Source of the DNA: Ciceribacter sp. L1K22
Lineage (GTDB): Bacteria > Pseudomonadota > Alphaproteobacteria > Rhizobiales > Rhizobiaceae
Length of the DNA: 64,000 nucleotides
Direction of reading: 5' to 3'
NCBI RefSeq assembly: GCF_017599385.1
Contig: NZ_JAGFPK010000001.1
Coordinates: 3,293,436-3,357,435 of the forward strand
The notes beneath the pieces are model-generated. The model did no database searches, was not told the origin of the DNA, and was given only the letters and a program-made list of their open reading frames with translations. This document shows, piece after piece, positions 46,737 to 55,096 of the stretch. Numbering within the stretch: the stretch's first letter is position 1; the number at the start of each line of letters is the position of its first letter. The translations under genes and the position numbers were made by a program.

Positions 46737-47056
46737 GGCATGTGGAAGACGGGTTTCAGATCGACGGCCCAGGGGGAGTTGTCCGGGTTGGTCGCCATGA
46801 TGTCGGCCATATGCGCCCACCAGCGCTTCATCACCGGGTGAGGGGGCAGGTCGGCCATCTTGTGCGTCTTCGTCCGCGTGAGAACGCCGATCAGCAGGTT
46901 GGTCTCCGGATCGAGATGGATCGTGTAGTCGCTGATGCCGGCCTCATGCAGGAGGTCGACGAGATCAGGCCAGATCTCGTCATGGCGCTTCCTGTATTCC
47001 GCTTCCATGCCGGGATTGAGCTTCATCTTGAAGACGTGGCGTTCGGTCTCGCTCAT
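46733..47056 (-). CDS. rhaU: L-rhamnose mutarotase (RhaU/RhaM)
   Basis: A 107-residue enzyme that interconverts the alpha and beta anomers of L-rhamnose. It shows the family pattern [20 protein letters not shown], then [20 protein letters not shown] with the catalytic His, and the late [20 protein letters not shown]. Full length for the family. Start and stop overlap rhaQ and rhaK by four bases each. Confidence 0.95.
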   Translation of the reverse strand: MSETERHVFKMKLNPGMEAEYRKRHDEIWPDLVDLLHEAGISDYTIHLDPETNLLIGVLTRTKTHKMADLPPHPVMKRWWAHMADIMATNPDNSPWAVDLKPVFHMP

Positions 47057-48063
47057 TGCGTGTTCCTCGCTTGCTTTATCCGGCGGGCGACGATTGGCAG
47101 GGCGATTGTGATGATCAATAGCAAGCCGATGAAGATCGACATGACGATGCCCGGCACGTTGAGCAGGCCAAGACCGAAGGTGACGAGACCCATGACGAAG
47201 GCGGCGATGACAACGCCGACAATGGTGCCCGAACCGCCGAGGATGGAGACGCCGCCGAGCACGACCATGGTGACGACTTCGAGCTCCCAGCCCTGGGCAA
47301 TGGAAGGGCGGGTCGAGCCGAGCCGCGAGGTGAGGCAGACGGCGGCGATGCCGCTCATCAACCCGGTCAGCAGGAAGAGGATGAACTTCACCCGCTCCAC
47401 CGGGATGCCTGAGAAGCGGGCTGCCAGCGGATTGTTGCCGATGACATAGACATGGCGGCCGAAATTGGTCCGGTGCAGGAGGATGGCAAAGATGACGGCC
47501 ATCACCAGGAAGAGAACGAATTCGAAGGAGATGACCCAGAAGACATAGCCCTGGCCGAAGAAGGCGAATTCCGGCGGATATTTGCCGAAGGCCTGGTCGC
47601 CGAGAACCAGATAGGAAATGCCGCGGAAGAGGCTCATCGTGCCGATCGTCACGACGATCGAGGGCAGCTTCAGGCCGGCAACGAGCAGCCCGTTGAAGGC
47701 GCCGCAGGCAAGGCCGGTGGTGATCCCGATTGCGACCAGGCCCGGTGCGCCCACGCCGAGCTGGGCAGCATAACCCATGGCCGTCGAGGCAAGCGCGATG
47801 ATCGCGGCAACCGAGAGATCGATCTCACCGGCGATGATCAGAAGCGCCATGGCAAACGCGATCAGCGCCTTTTCCGTGAAGTTGAAGGTGGCGTCCGACA
47901 GGTTCCAGGCATTCAGGAAGTAGGGCGAGGCCAGCGAGTTGGCGATGAAGATCGCGACCGCCACGCAGAAGAGCAGGACTTCCCAGCTGCCGAGCAGTCG
48001 GCGCAACGGCGTTTCGAGCCGGTCGGGAATGACGCGTTTCGACTGTTCGGTTGCCGTGCTCAT
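47053..48063 (-). CDS. rhaQ: Rhamnose ABC transporter permease (RhaQ)
   Basis: A 336-residue RbsC-type permease with about ten spans, forming the membrane channel with RhaP. Typical stretches are [20 protein letters not shown] (about 82-101), [20 protein letters not shown] and [18 protein letters not shown] near the EAA-like loop (about 262-280). Its ends overlap rhaP and rhaU by four bases, so the whole transporter is translated in series. Confidence 0.92.
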   Translation of the reverse strand: MSTATEQSKRVIPDRLETPLRRLLGSWEVLLFCVAVAIFIANSLASPYFLNAWNLSDATFNFTEKALIAFAMALLIIAGEIDLSVAAIIALASTAMGYAAQLGVGAPGLVAIGITTGLACGAFNGLLVAGLKLPSIVVTIGTMSLFRGISYLVLGDQAFGKYPPEFAFFGQGYVFWVISFEFVLFLVMAVIFAILLHRTNFGRHVYVIGNNPLAARFSGIPVERVKFILFLLTGLMSGIAAVCLTSRLGSTRPSIAQGWELEVVTMVVLGGVSILGGSGTIVGVVIAAFVMGLVTFGLGLLNVPGIVMSIFIGLLLIITIALPIVARRIKQARNTQ

Positions 48064-49058
48064 GCGGTCACCTCCTTTCCGGCGGCGCGGTCACGCAGGA
48101 TGATGCGGCCCTTCTTGGCCTCGGCGCGGGCGTTGAAGACGACGGCGAGCACGATGACGATGCCCGAGATCGCCATCTGGGCGAAGGGCGAAATGCCGAT
48201 GACGGGCAGCGCATTCTTGATGACACCGAGGAACAGGGCGCCAAGAACCGTACCGATGACGGTGCCGATGCCACCCGCAATCGAGATGCCGCCGATGACG
48301 CAGGCCGCGACGCTGTCGAGCTCGAAGCCGGCGGCGATGTCGACATAGGCGACCGCATAACGCGAAACCCAGAGGTAACCGGAGAGGCCGGCAAGCGCGC
48401 CCGAGAGCACGAAGGCGAGGAAACGGGCGCGACCGACATCAATGCCGGCATAGACGGCTGCGACCGGATTGCCGCCGGCGGCATAGGTCGAGCGACCGAA
48501 GGCCGTGCGGGCGAGAATGAAGCCGACGAGCAGGATGACCGCGATCGCGGCCCAGGAGAGGATCGGCAGTCCCAGCACCGGCAGGCGCGGCACGCCGAGA
48601 AAATCCGGCTGCATCTGGTGCGCGTTCACCCAAGCGCCGCCCGAAAGAACGAAGCTCATGCCGCGATAGATGGTCAGCGTGCCGAGTGTCACGACGATCG
48701 GCGGGATCTGCAGGGCCCAGACGAGGAAACCGTTGATCGCGCCGAGGGTGGCGCCAATGCCGATTGCAAGGAGAACGAGGAGTGACAGCGGCAGGCCCGG
48801 ATAGGCGCTGTCGAGCATGGCGACGGCCATGCCGGTAAAGGCGAGATTGGCGGCAACCGAGAGGTCGATCGACTTGGTCAGGATTACGACCATCTGGCCG
48901 AGCGCCAGGATGATCAGGATCGAGGTGTCGTTGAAGATCGTGACCAGATTGTCCGGGTTGGCGAAGTTGGGCGCGCGGGTGGTGAAGCCAAGGATCATGC
49001 CGATGATGATCAGGCCTAGCAGCATTTCCCGATTTTTCAAAAGGTTCAGCATGGTCAT
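48060..49058 (-). CDS. rhaP: Rhamnose ABC transporter permease (RhaP)
   Basis: A 332-residue RbsC-type permease, partner of RhaQ. It includes VVILTKSIDLSVAANLAFTG (about 58-77), INGFLVWALQIPPIVVTLGT and LDSVAACVIGGISIAGGIGT. It begins three bases after the rhaT stop and overlaps rhaQ. The two permeases are related but clearly diverged, so they form a heterodimer rather than a recent duplicate. Confidence 0.92.
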   Translation of the reverse strand: MTMLNLLKNREMLLGLIIIGMILGFTTRAPNFANPDNLVTIFNDTSILIILALGQMVVILTKSIDLSVAANLAFTGMAVAMLDSAYPGLPLSLLVLLAIGIGATLGAINGFLVWALQIPPIVVTLGTLTIYRGMSFVLSGGAWVNAHQMQPDFLGVPRLPVLGLPILSWAAIAVILLVGFILARTAFGRSTYAAGGNPVAAVYAGIDVGRARFLAFVLSGALAGLSGYLWVSRYAVAYVDIAAGFELDSVAACVIGGISIAGGIGTVIGTVLGALFLGVIKNALPVIGISPFAQMAISGIVIVLAVVFNARAEAKKGRIILRDRAAGKEVTA

Positions 49059-49061
49059 TCC

Positions 49062-50597
49062 TCACGCATTGCCAGTGGCGGCGCGCACCAGCGTCTCGGC
49101 GGTCAGCCCTTGGCGCTCGAAAATGCCGGCCTGCAGACCCTCCCGCATCACCATGACGCGATCCGACATGCCGAGGATTTCGGGCAGTTCGGACGAGATC
49201 ATGATGATCGACAAGCCTTCGCTTGCGAGTTCCGAGATGAAGGCGTGGACGGCGGCCTTGGAGCCGATGTCGATGCCCTTGGTCGGTTCGTCGAGAATGA
49301 TGACCTTGGGCGAGGTGGCGAGCCACTTGCCGATCACGACCTTCTGCTGGTTGCCGCCCGAGAGCGTGCCGACCGGCACCGAGAGGGCCGCCGCGCGCAG
49401 ATCGAGCCGTTCGGCAAAGCGACGAGCGAGCTTCAGCTCGTTGGCCGCCTTCAGGAAGCCTGCGACCGAGGTGCGGATCAGCGAGGGCAGTGACATGTTC
49501 TGGTAGATCGGCAGTTCCAGCGCCAGACCATGGCGGCCACGTTCCTCGGGCACATAGACGATGCCGGCTGTGATCGCATCGGAGGTGTTGCGAATGGCGA
49601 TCTCGCGACCTTCGAGTTCCAGCCTGCCGGATTTCGGCCGGGTGATGCCGAAGATCGACTGGCAGAGTTCCGAGCGGCCGGCACCGATCAGGCCGTAGAC
49701 GCCGAGGATCTCGCCCGTGCGCAGGGTAAAGCTGATGTCGCGGAACTCGGTTTCGTGGCTGTAGCCGAGGACACTGAGGACCGGCGCGCCGATGACGGCT
49801 TCCGTTTTCGGGAACACTTCGTGGACGTCGCGTCCGACCATCATCCGGACAATCTCGTCCTGGGGCGTGTCCTTGAGAACGCCGGAGCCGACCATGCGGC
49901 CATCGCGGAAGACGGCGTAGTTGTCGGCGATTTCGTAGAGTTCGTCGAACTTGTGGCTGATGAAGAGGATCGCCTTGCCCTGGCGCTTCAGGCCCTCGAC
50001 GATGCGGAACAGATCGTCGATCTCCTTGCGCGACAAGGCGGCCGTCGGCTCGTCCATGATGACGATGCGCGCATCGACGGAGAGCGCGCGGGCGATCGCG
50101 ACCAGATGGCGCTGGGCAATCGAGAAGTCCTTGAGCTTGGTGGTCGGGTCGATGTCGCTTTCCAGCGCCTTCATCAGCTGCCGGGACCGCTCGTTGATGG
50201 TGCGCCAGTCGATCAGGCGGAAGCGGGTGCGCGGCGCGTGGCCGAGGAAGATGTTTTCGCCGACGGTGAGTTCGTCGAACAGCACGGTTTCCTGGTGGAT
50301 CGCCGTGACGCCTGCATCAATGGCGTCTTGCGCGTTCGAAAAACTCGCCGGCTTGCCGTCGATCAGGATCTCGCCATCGTTAGGGCGATAGATGCCGGTC
50401 AGGATCTTGACGAGCGTCGACTTGCCGGCGCCGTTCTCGCCGATCAGCGCGGTCACCTTGCCCGGATAGAGGGCAATATTCACCTGATCCAGGGCTTTGA
50501 CGCCCGGGAAGATCTGGGAAATGCCCCGCATTTCGAGAACGGGCTCGCCAGCCGGGATCGCGCCCGCCGCGAGCTTGGCAGATTGAACGGTCATCAT
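49062..50597 (-). CDS. rhaT: Rhamnose ABC transporter ATP-binding protein (RhaT)
   Basis: A 512-residue double ATPase of the RbsA type. The first half has Walker A GENGAGKST and DEPTAALS; the second half has a degenerate Walker A (GLIGAGRSEL) with signature LSGGNQQKVVIGKWLA and DEPTKGID, the normal asymmetry of this class. ATG 50597 or the adjacent ATG 50594 is the start; the long frame upstream overlaps rhaS and is not coding. A 10-bp hairpin separates it from rhaS. The name follows the R. leguminosarum rha locus, not the E. coli rhamnose symporter. Confidence 0.92.
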   Translation of the reverse strand: MMTVQSAKLAAGAIPAGEPVLEMRGISQIFPGVKALDQVNIALYPGKVTALIGENGAGKSTLVKILTGIYRPNDGEILIDGKPASFSNAQDAIDAGVTAIHQETVLFDELTVGENIFLGHAPRTRFRLIDWRTINERSRQLMKALESDIDPTTKLKDFSIAQRHLVAIARALSVDARIVIMDEPTAALSRKEIDDLFRIVEGLKRQGKAILFISHKFDELYEIADNYAVFRDGRMVGSGVLKDTPQDEIVRMMVGRDVHEVFPKTEAVIGAPVLSVLGYSHETEFRDISFTLRTGEILGVYGLIGAGRSELCQSIFGITRPKSGRLELEGREIAIRNTSDAITAGIVYVPEERGRHGLALELPIYQNMSLPSLIRTSVAGFLKAANELKLARRFAERLDLRAAALSVPVGTLSGGNQQKVVIGKWLATSPKVIILDEPTKGIDIGSKAAVHAFISELASEGLSIIMISSELPEILGMSDRVMVMREGLQAGIFERQGLTAETLVRAATGNA

Positions 50598-50621
50598 TTC
50601 ACTTACCGACTGAAGGAAAAT

Positions 50622-50643
50622 CCCGGCGGCTGTAGCCGCCGGG
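50622..50643 (-). terminator. Hairpin between rhaS and rhaT
   Basis: CCCGGCGGCT and AGCCGCCGGG pair perfectly with a two-base loop 15 bases after the rhaS stop. On the minus strand it is followed by ATTTTCC, so it can act as a partial terminator and let RhaS be made in excess. Confidence 0.6.
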
Positions 50644-50658
50644 TCTGGTCCGCCGAGA

Positions 50659-51654
50659 TCAGAAGATCTTGGAGAATTCCTCGATGTTCGAGGCGTCGTA
50701 GACGAAGGGATCGGCCATGGCGGCTTCGCCACCGTCGCCGACCTTGATCTTGCCCATGCGGCCGGCTTCGATTTCCGAACCTGGAGCTGCGTCCGTCTCG
50801 CCCTTGACGATGCGATAGGCGATCTGGGTTGCGGAATAGCCGAGGTCGATCGGGTTCCAGATGGCGAATTCCTTCGTGGCGCCCGACTGAATGGCGCCCG
50901 CCATTTCGGACGGGAGGCCGAGGCCGGTGACATAAACGTCGCCGATCTTGCCGGCATCCTTGACGGCCTGCGAGGCTGCCAGAACGCCGACGGTCGTCGG
51001 AGCGACGATGACCTTCACGTTCGGCTGCGAGGACAGGAGACCGTTGGCTTCGCGGTAGCTCTTGTCGGCGAGGTCGTCACCATAAACGGTGGTTACGAGG
51101 TTCAGGCCGGGGAAGTCCTTCAGCTGTGCCTTCATTTCCTCGATCCAGATGTTCTGGTTGGTCGAGGTGGTGGTGGCGGATAGGATGGCGAAGTCACCCT
51201 TGCCATCCGGTAGGTGGTTGGCGGCGAGCTGCAGGCACATCTTGCCGATCAGCGCATTGGACGATGGGTTCAAGTGCATGATGCGTCCTTCAGGCGCTAC
51301 GCCCGAATCCCAGGAGATGACCTTGATGCCGCGGTCCATGGCCTTCTTGAGAGCCGGAACGACGGCGTCCGGATCGTTTGCCGAGATCGCGATGGCATCG
51401 ACGCCCTGGGCGATCAACGAGTTGATGACCTCGATCTGACCTTCGGCCGTGGTCGAGGTCGGGCCGGTGTAGATCACTTCCACGCCGCCGAGTTCCTTGG
51501 CTGCTTCCTGCGCGCCCTTGTTGGCAGCTTCAAAGAAGCCGATGCCGAGCGACTTCACGACGAGCGCGATCTTCATGTCGGCGGCCTGTGCGGCCGAGCC
51601 CATGGTTGCGAGTGCAATGGCTGCACCAGCCAGCAACATTTTCGTCAGTTTCAT
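50659..51654 (-). CDS. rhaS: Rhamnose ABC transporter substrate-binding protein (RhaS)
   Basis: A 331-residue periplasmic sugar receptor of the ribose/autoinducer-2 type (type 1 fold). Signal peptide KMLLAGAAIALATMGSAAQA, then KIALVVKSLGIGFFEAANKG; sugar-contact strands include AISANDPDAVVPALKKAMDR, WDSGVAP and the hinge near YVTGLGLPSEM. First transport gene after rhaR in the operon. Specificity for rhamnose rests on the neighbouring kinase, mutarotase, isomerase and aldolase. Confidence 0.92.
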   Translation of the reverse strand: MKLTKMLLAGAAIALATMGSAAQAADMKIALVVKSLGIGFFEAANKGAQEAAKELGGVEVIYTGPTSTTAEGQIEVINSLIAQGVDAIAISANDPDAVVPALKKAMDRGIKVISWDSGVAPEGRIMHLNPSSNALIGKMCLQLAANHLPDGKGDFAILSATTTSTNQNIWIEEMKAQLKDFPGLNLVTTVYGDDLADKSYREANGLLSSQPNVKVIVAPTTVGVLAASQAVKDAGKIGDVYVTGLGLPSEMAGAIQSGATKEFAIWNPIDLGYSATQIAYRIVKGETDAAPGSEIEAGRMGKIKVGDGGEAAMADPFVYDASNIEEFSKIF

Positions 51655-51705
51655 GTTTTCCTCCCAGGTTGATGAACTGCTTCCCTCTCCCTCCCGGCGC
51701 CTCCT

Positions 51706-52518
51706 CTAGGCGACCGACGAGGTATCCTCCCTTGCCGACGAAGCCATCGGCTTCACGGTCATGAGCTTCACGCCGGCGTCGGTGACCATGGCGGCCGCCT
51801 CGTCGGTTATTCCGTCATCGGTGATGATCGTCGACACCTTGTCCAGCGAACACAGGATCAGGCTCGAGCGCTTGGCGAACTTGCTGGAGTCGACCATAAC
51901 GATCAGCTCTTCGGCCTGGCGCACCAGCTTCTGCTCGCTCTGTATAACGAGCGCGTCCGACTCCATCACGCCAAGTGCGTTGATGCCCTGCGCGCCGATG
52001 AAGATGCGGCGGGCGTAGAAATTGCGGATCGCGTCATTGTCGAAGGGCGACAGGATCAGGCTCTGGTCGCGATAGATCGCGCCGCCAGGAACCGAAACCG
52101 TGCATTTCGAATGCTTCACCAGATGCTCGGCGATCGCGAAGGAATTGGTCATCACCTGCAGGCGGCGCGCCGACATGAAGTGCACCATCTGGAAAGTAGT
52201 GGTGCCGCCGTTGATGATGATCGAATCGCCTTCTTCGCAGAGATCGACCGCTGCGCGCGCAATTGCGCGTTTCTTATCGATGTTGACGGATTCGGAAACG
52301 CGGAAGGGGCGGGCGGCGAGATTGCCGAGCTGCGGCGGGTGGACGGCCTCTGCCCCGCCGCGGACGCGCCGCAGCTTACCCTGCACGTGAAGCGACGCGA
52401 TATCACGGCGGATCGTGGCTTCCGAAGCCTCGGTCAGCTCGGCAATATCCTGCACCGTGATCACAGGCTTTTCCTGGATCGCGCTCAGAATGATGCGATG
52501 GCGTTCGCGCTCGTGCAT
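51706..52518 (-). CDS. rhaR: DeoR-family rhamnose regulator (RhaR)
   Basis: A 270-residue DeoR-type repressor. The helix-turn-helix is at about 5-57 (ITVQDIAELTEASEATIRRD, then KLRRVRGGAEAV, the DeoR signature), and the sensor domain shows the sugar-phosphate isomerase-like EEGDSIIINGGTTTFQM and VDSSKF. In R. leguminosarum RhaR represses both rhamnose transcripts. It is the first gene of its own operon and faces rhaD across a 200-bp region with a large inverted repeat. GGAGGACCCC precedes ATG 52518. Confidence 0.92.
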   Translation of the reverse strand: MHERERHRIILSAIQEKPVITVQDIAELTEASEATIRRDIASLHVQGKLRRVRGGAEAVHPPQLGNLAARPFRVSESVNIDKKRAIARAAVDLCEEGDSIIINGGTTTFQMVHFMSARRLQVMTNSFAIAEHLVKHSKCTVSVPGGAIYRDQSLILSPFDNDAIRNFYARRIFIGAQGINALGVMESDALVIQSEQKLVRQAEELIVMVDSSKFAKRSSLILCSLDKVSTIITDDGITDEAAAMVTDAGVKLMTVKPMASSAREDTSSVA

Positions 52519-52560
52519 GGGGTCCTCCTGATCGTTGATTTATTCGTAATGTTTTTACGC

Positions 52561-52633
52561 TGTCAATCACAAACGATCAAAAATAATAATATTGCAGCGC
52601 ACAATGAAAAGAAATGATCGAAACTGATTGACA
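52561..52633. promoter_or_regulatory. Inverted-repeat operator with divergent rha promoters
   Basis: TGTCAATCACAAACGATCA (52561-52579) and TGATCGAAACTGATTGACA (52615-52633) are inverted copies matching at 14 of 19 positions. The outer end of each arm is TTGACA read outward: 52566-52561 toward rhaR, with ATAAAT 17 bp on, and 52628-52633 toward rhaD, with GATACC 18 bp on. Both -35 boxes would thus be covered by a repressor bound to the arms. RhaR is the obvious candidate. Confidence 0.65.
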
Positions 52634-52718
52634 ATTGGCGGAGGGCTGCGCGATACCTGCGAACAAGAAGGAGATGATCCGTCACTGACGGTTCATGAAT
52701 AATTGCAGGGAGGATGTC

Positions 52719-54815
52719 ATGACGGGCCAAACCCGCCTTCTCGAAAACCGTTGGGATGATGCCCACGCGGCCAAGCTGGATGAGCCCGGCAAGCTTCTTT
52801 ACCGCTCCAATCTCTTAGGCGCTGACAAGCGCATCACGAATTACGGCGGTGGCAACACCTCCGCCAAAGTGATGGAGATCGACCCGCTGACCGGTGAGAA
52901 GGTCAAGGTGCTCTGGGTCAAGGGTTCTGGCGGTGACGTCGGTACCATCAAGCTCGATGGTTTCGCGACGCTCTATCAGGAGAAGCTTGAAGCGCTGAAG
53001 GGCATCTACAAGGGTGTGCACGACGAAGACCGCATGGTTGGCTTCCTGCCGCATTGCACCTTCAACCTCAATCCGCGCGCGGCGTCGATCGATACGCCGC
53101 TGCATGGTTTCGTGCCGTTCACGCATGTCGATCATATGCATCCGGACGCGATCATCGCGATAGCGGCCTCGAAGAATTCGAAGGAATTGACCGAGAAGAT
53201 CTTCGGCTCGGAGATCGGCTGGCTGCCCTGGCGCCGTCCCGGTTTCCAGCTCGGCCTCGACCTCGAAGCCTTCGTGAAGGCCAATCCGACCGCCAAGGGC
53301 GTCGTGCTCGAAAGCCATGGCCTGTTCACCTGGGCGAATGACGCCAAGGATTGCTACCTGCTGACGCTCGAGATCATCAACAAGGCGATCGCGTGGTTTG
53401 CGAAGGAGACCGAGGGCAAGACGATCTTCGGCGGTGCTGTCGCAAAGAGCCTGCTGGCAGAGGAGCGCCGTGCGATTGCCGCGCGCCTGATGCCCGAGAT
53501 CCGCGGCCGCATCGGCAAGGCGGAGCGCAAGCTCGGCCATTTCGACGACCAGGATGCCGTGCTCGAATTCGTTAATTCGAAGAACCTGCAGCCGCTGGGC
53601 AGCCTCGGTACTTCCTGCCCCGACCACTTCCTGCGCACCAAGATCCGACCGCTGATCGTTGATTTCGATCCGGCAAAGCCGGATGTCGATGCGGTTCTTG
53701 CGGGTCTGGACAAAGCGCTCGAAGCCTATCGCGCCGACTACACCCGCTACTACGAGACCTGCAAACACGACAATTCGCCCGCCATCCGCGATCCGAACCC
53801 GGTGATCTTCCTGGTTCCCGGCGTCGGAATGCTGTCCTTTGCCAAGGACAAGGCGACGGCGCGGATTGCAGGTGAATTCTACGTCAATGCGATCAACGTC
53901 ATGCGCGGCGCCTCGACAGTCTCCGAGTATCAGGGCCTGCCGGAGCAGGAAGCCTTCGATATCGAATACTGGCTGCTCGAGGAGGCCAAGCTGCAGCGCA
54001 TGCCGAAGCCGAAGAGCCTTGCCGGCCGCGTTGCCTTCGTCACCGGTGGCGCCGGCGGCATTGGCCGGGCGACCGCCGATCGGCTGATGGCGGAAGGTGC
54101 CTGCGTGGTGCTGGCGGACATCGACGCAGCGGCGCTCGAACAGACCGTCGCCGATTTCTCGAAGCGCCATGGTGCGGATGTGGTCCGCTCCGTGCAGCTC
54201 GATGTGACGCGCGAGGATGCGGTTATTCGTTCCTTCGCCGAAGCCTGTGTGGAGTTCGGTGGCGTCGATATCCTCATATCGAATGCCGGGATCGCCTCCT
54301 CGGCTCCGGTCGAAGACACGACCCTTGCCATTTGGGACAAGAATATCAGCATCCTGGCCACCGGCTATTTCCTCGTGTCGCGCGAAGCCTTCCGTCTGTT
54401 CCGGCGTCAGAAGCTCGGCGGCAACGTCGTCTTCGTCGCATCGAAGAACGGTCTTGCGTCGTCGCCGAACGCCTCCGCCTACTGCACGGCCAAGGCGGCC
54501 GAGATCCATCTCGCGCGCTGCCTGGCGCTGGAAGGGGCGGATGCCGGCATTCGCGTCAACACCGTCAATCCGGATGCGGTTCTTCGCGGCTCGAAGATCT
54601 GGAACGGCGAATGGCGCGAGCAGCGCGCGGCGTCCTCGAAGATCGAAGTAGACGATCTCGAGGAGCATTACCGCAAGCGCTCGATGCTGAAGCTCAACGT
54701 CTTCCCGGAAGACATTGCCGAAGCGATCTACTTCCTGGCGTCCGATCTATCGGCCAAATCGACCGGCAACATCATCAACGTCGATGCCGGCAACGCGCAG
54801 AGTTTCACGCGATAG
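52719..54815 (+). CDS. rhaD: Bifunctional rhamnulose-1-phosphate aldolase / lactaldehyde dehydrogenase (RhaD)
   Basis: A 698-residue two-domain enzyme. Residues ~1-420 are a class II aldolase (NYGGGNTSAKV, then FVPFTHVDHMHPDAIIAIA and VLESHGLFTW with zinc-binding His residues) that cleaves rhamnulose-1-phosphate. Residues ~430-698 are an SDR (TGGAGGIG, NAGIAS, Ser in FVASKNG, YCTAK) that oxidises L-lactaldehyde to lactate. The fusion passes the aldehyde on directly and is the normal rhizobial form. GGGAGGATGTC precedes ATG 52719. First gene of the divergent catabolic arm. Confidence 0.93.
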   Translation: MTGQTRLLENRWDDAHAAKLDEPGKLLYRSNLLGADKRITNYGGGNTSAKVMEIDPLTGEKVKVLWVKGSGGDVGTIKLDGFATLYQEKLEALKGIYKGVHDEDRMVGFLPHCTFNLNPRAASIDTPLHGFVPFTHVDHMHPDAIIAIAASKNSKELTEKIFGSEIGWLPWRRPGFQLGLDLEAFVKANPTAKGVVLESHGLFTWANDAKDCYLLTLEIINKAIAWFAKETEGKTIFGGAVAKSLLAEERRAIAARLMPEIRGRIGKAERKLGHFDDQDAVLEFVNSKNLQPLGSLGTSCPDHFLRTKIRPLIVDFDPAKPDVDAVLAGLDKALEAYRADYTRYYETCKHDNSPAIRDPNPVIFLVPGVGMLSFAKDKATARIAGEFYVNAINVMRGASTVSEYQGLPEQEAFDIEYWLLEEAKLQRMPKPKSLAGRVAFVTGGAGGIGRATADRLMAEGACVVLADIDAAALEQTVADFSKRHGADVVRSVQLDVTREDAVIRSFAEACVEFGGVDILISNAGIASSAPVEDTTLAIWDKNISILATGYFLVSREAFRLFRRQKLGGNVVFVASKNGLASSPNASAYCTAKAAEIHLARCLALEGADAGIRVNTVNPDAVLRGSKIWNGEWREQRAASSKIEVDDLEEHYRKRSMLKLNVFPEDIAEAIYFLASDLSAKSTGNIINVDAGNAQSFTR

Positions 54816-54829
54816 ATTTCCCAGGGCAA

Positions 54830-54851
54830 GCCGCGGCGCGAATGCCGCGGC
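54830..54851. terminator. Hairpin between rhaD and the convergent Pmp3 gene
   Basis: Two GCCGCGGC copies, each self-complementary and pairing with each other, flank GCGAAT in the 44-bp gap between the two convergent stops. It can act from both sides, but no T-run is present. Confidence 0.55.
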
Positions 54852-54859
54852 GACGACCG

Positions 54860-55018
54860 TTACTTGCGCAGGATCACCCAGATGGCATGGATAATGCCGG
54901 GTATGTAGCCCAGCAGCGTAAGCAGGATATTGAGCCAGAAATGCAGGCCGATACCGACCTGCAGGAAGACGCCGACCGGCGGCAGGATAATGGCGAGCAG
55001 GATGCGGATGACGTCCAT
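54860..55018 (-). CDS. Pmp3/YqaE-family small membrane protein
   Basis: A 52-residue protein of two membrane helices: VIRILLAIILPPVGVFLQVG, then LHFWLNILLTLLGYIPGIIH and AIWVILRK. The PPVGVFLQVG and LLGYIPGIIHAIW patterns are diagnostic of the UPF0057/Pmp3 family, stress-linked proteins that affect membrane potential. GAGG stands about eight bases before ATG 55018. It lies on the opposite strand inside the rhaD-rhaI pair, so it interrupts what is usually one transcript and implies a separate rhaI promoter in the 78 bp to its right. Confidence 0.85.
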   Translation of the reverse strand: MDVIRILLAIILPPVGVFLQVGIGLHFWLNILLTLLGYIPGIIHAIWVILRK

Positions 55019-55096
55019 GGAAAGCCTCTTTCGTCGGATGGAATGGGACATAAACGCGGACGGACCACAAACGTTCGCGAGGCCGAGGAGGAAACC

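Noticed and set aside
52815-54668. A 617-codon minus-strand frame opposite rhaD
   Set aside because: Rich in Arg, Gly and Asp without any domain; it mirrors the strong coding bias of rhaD.
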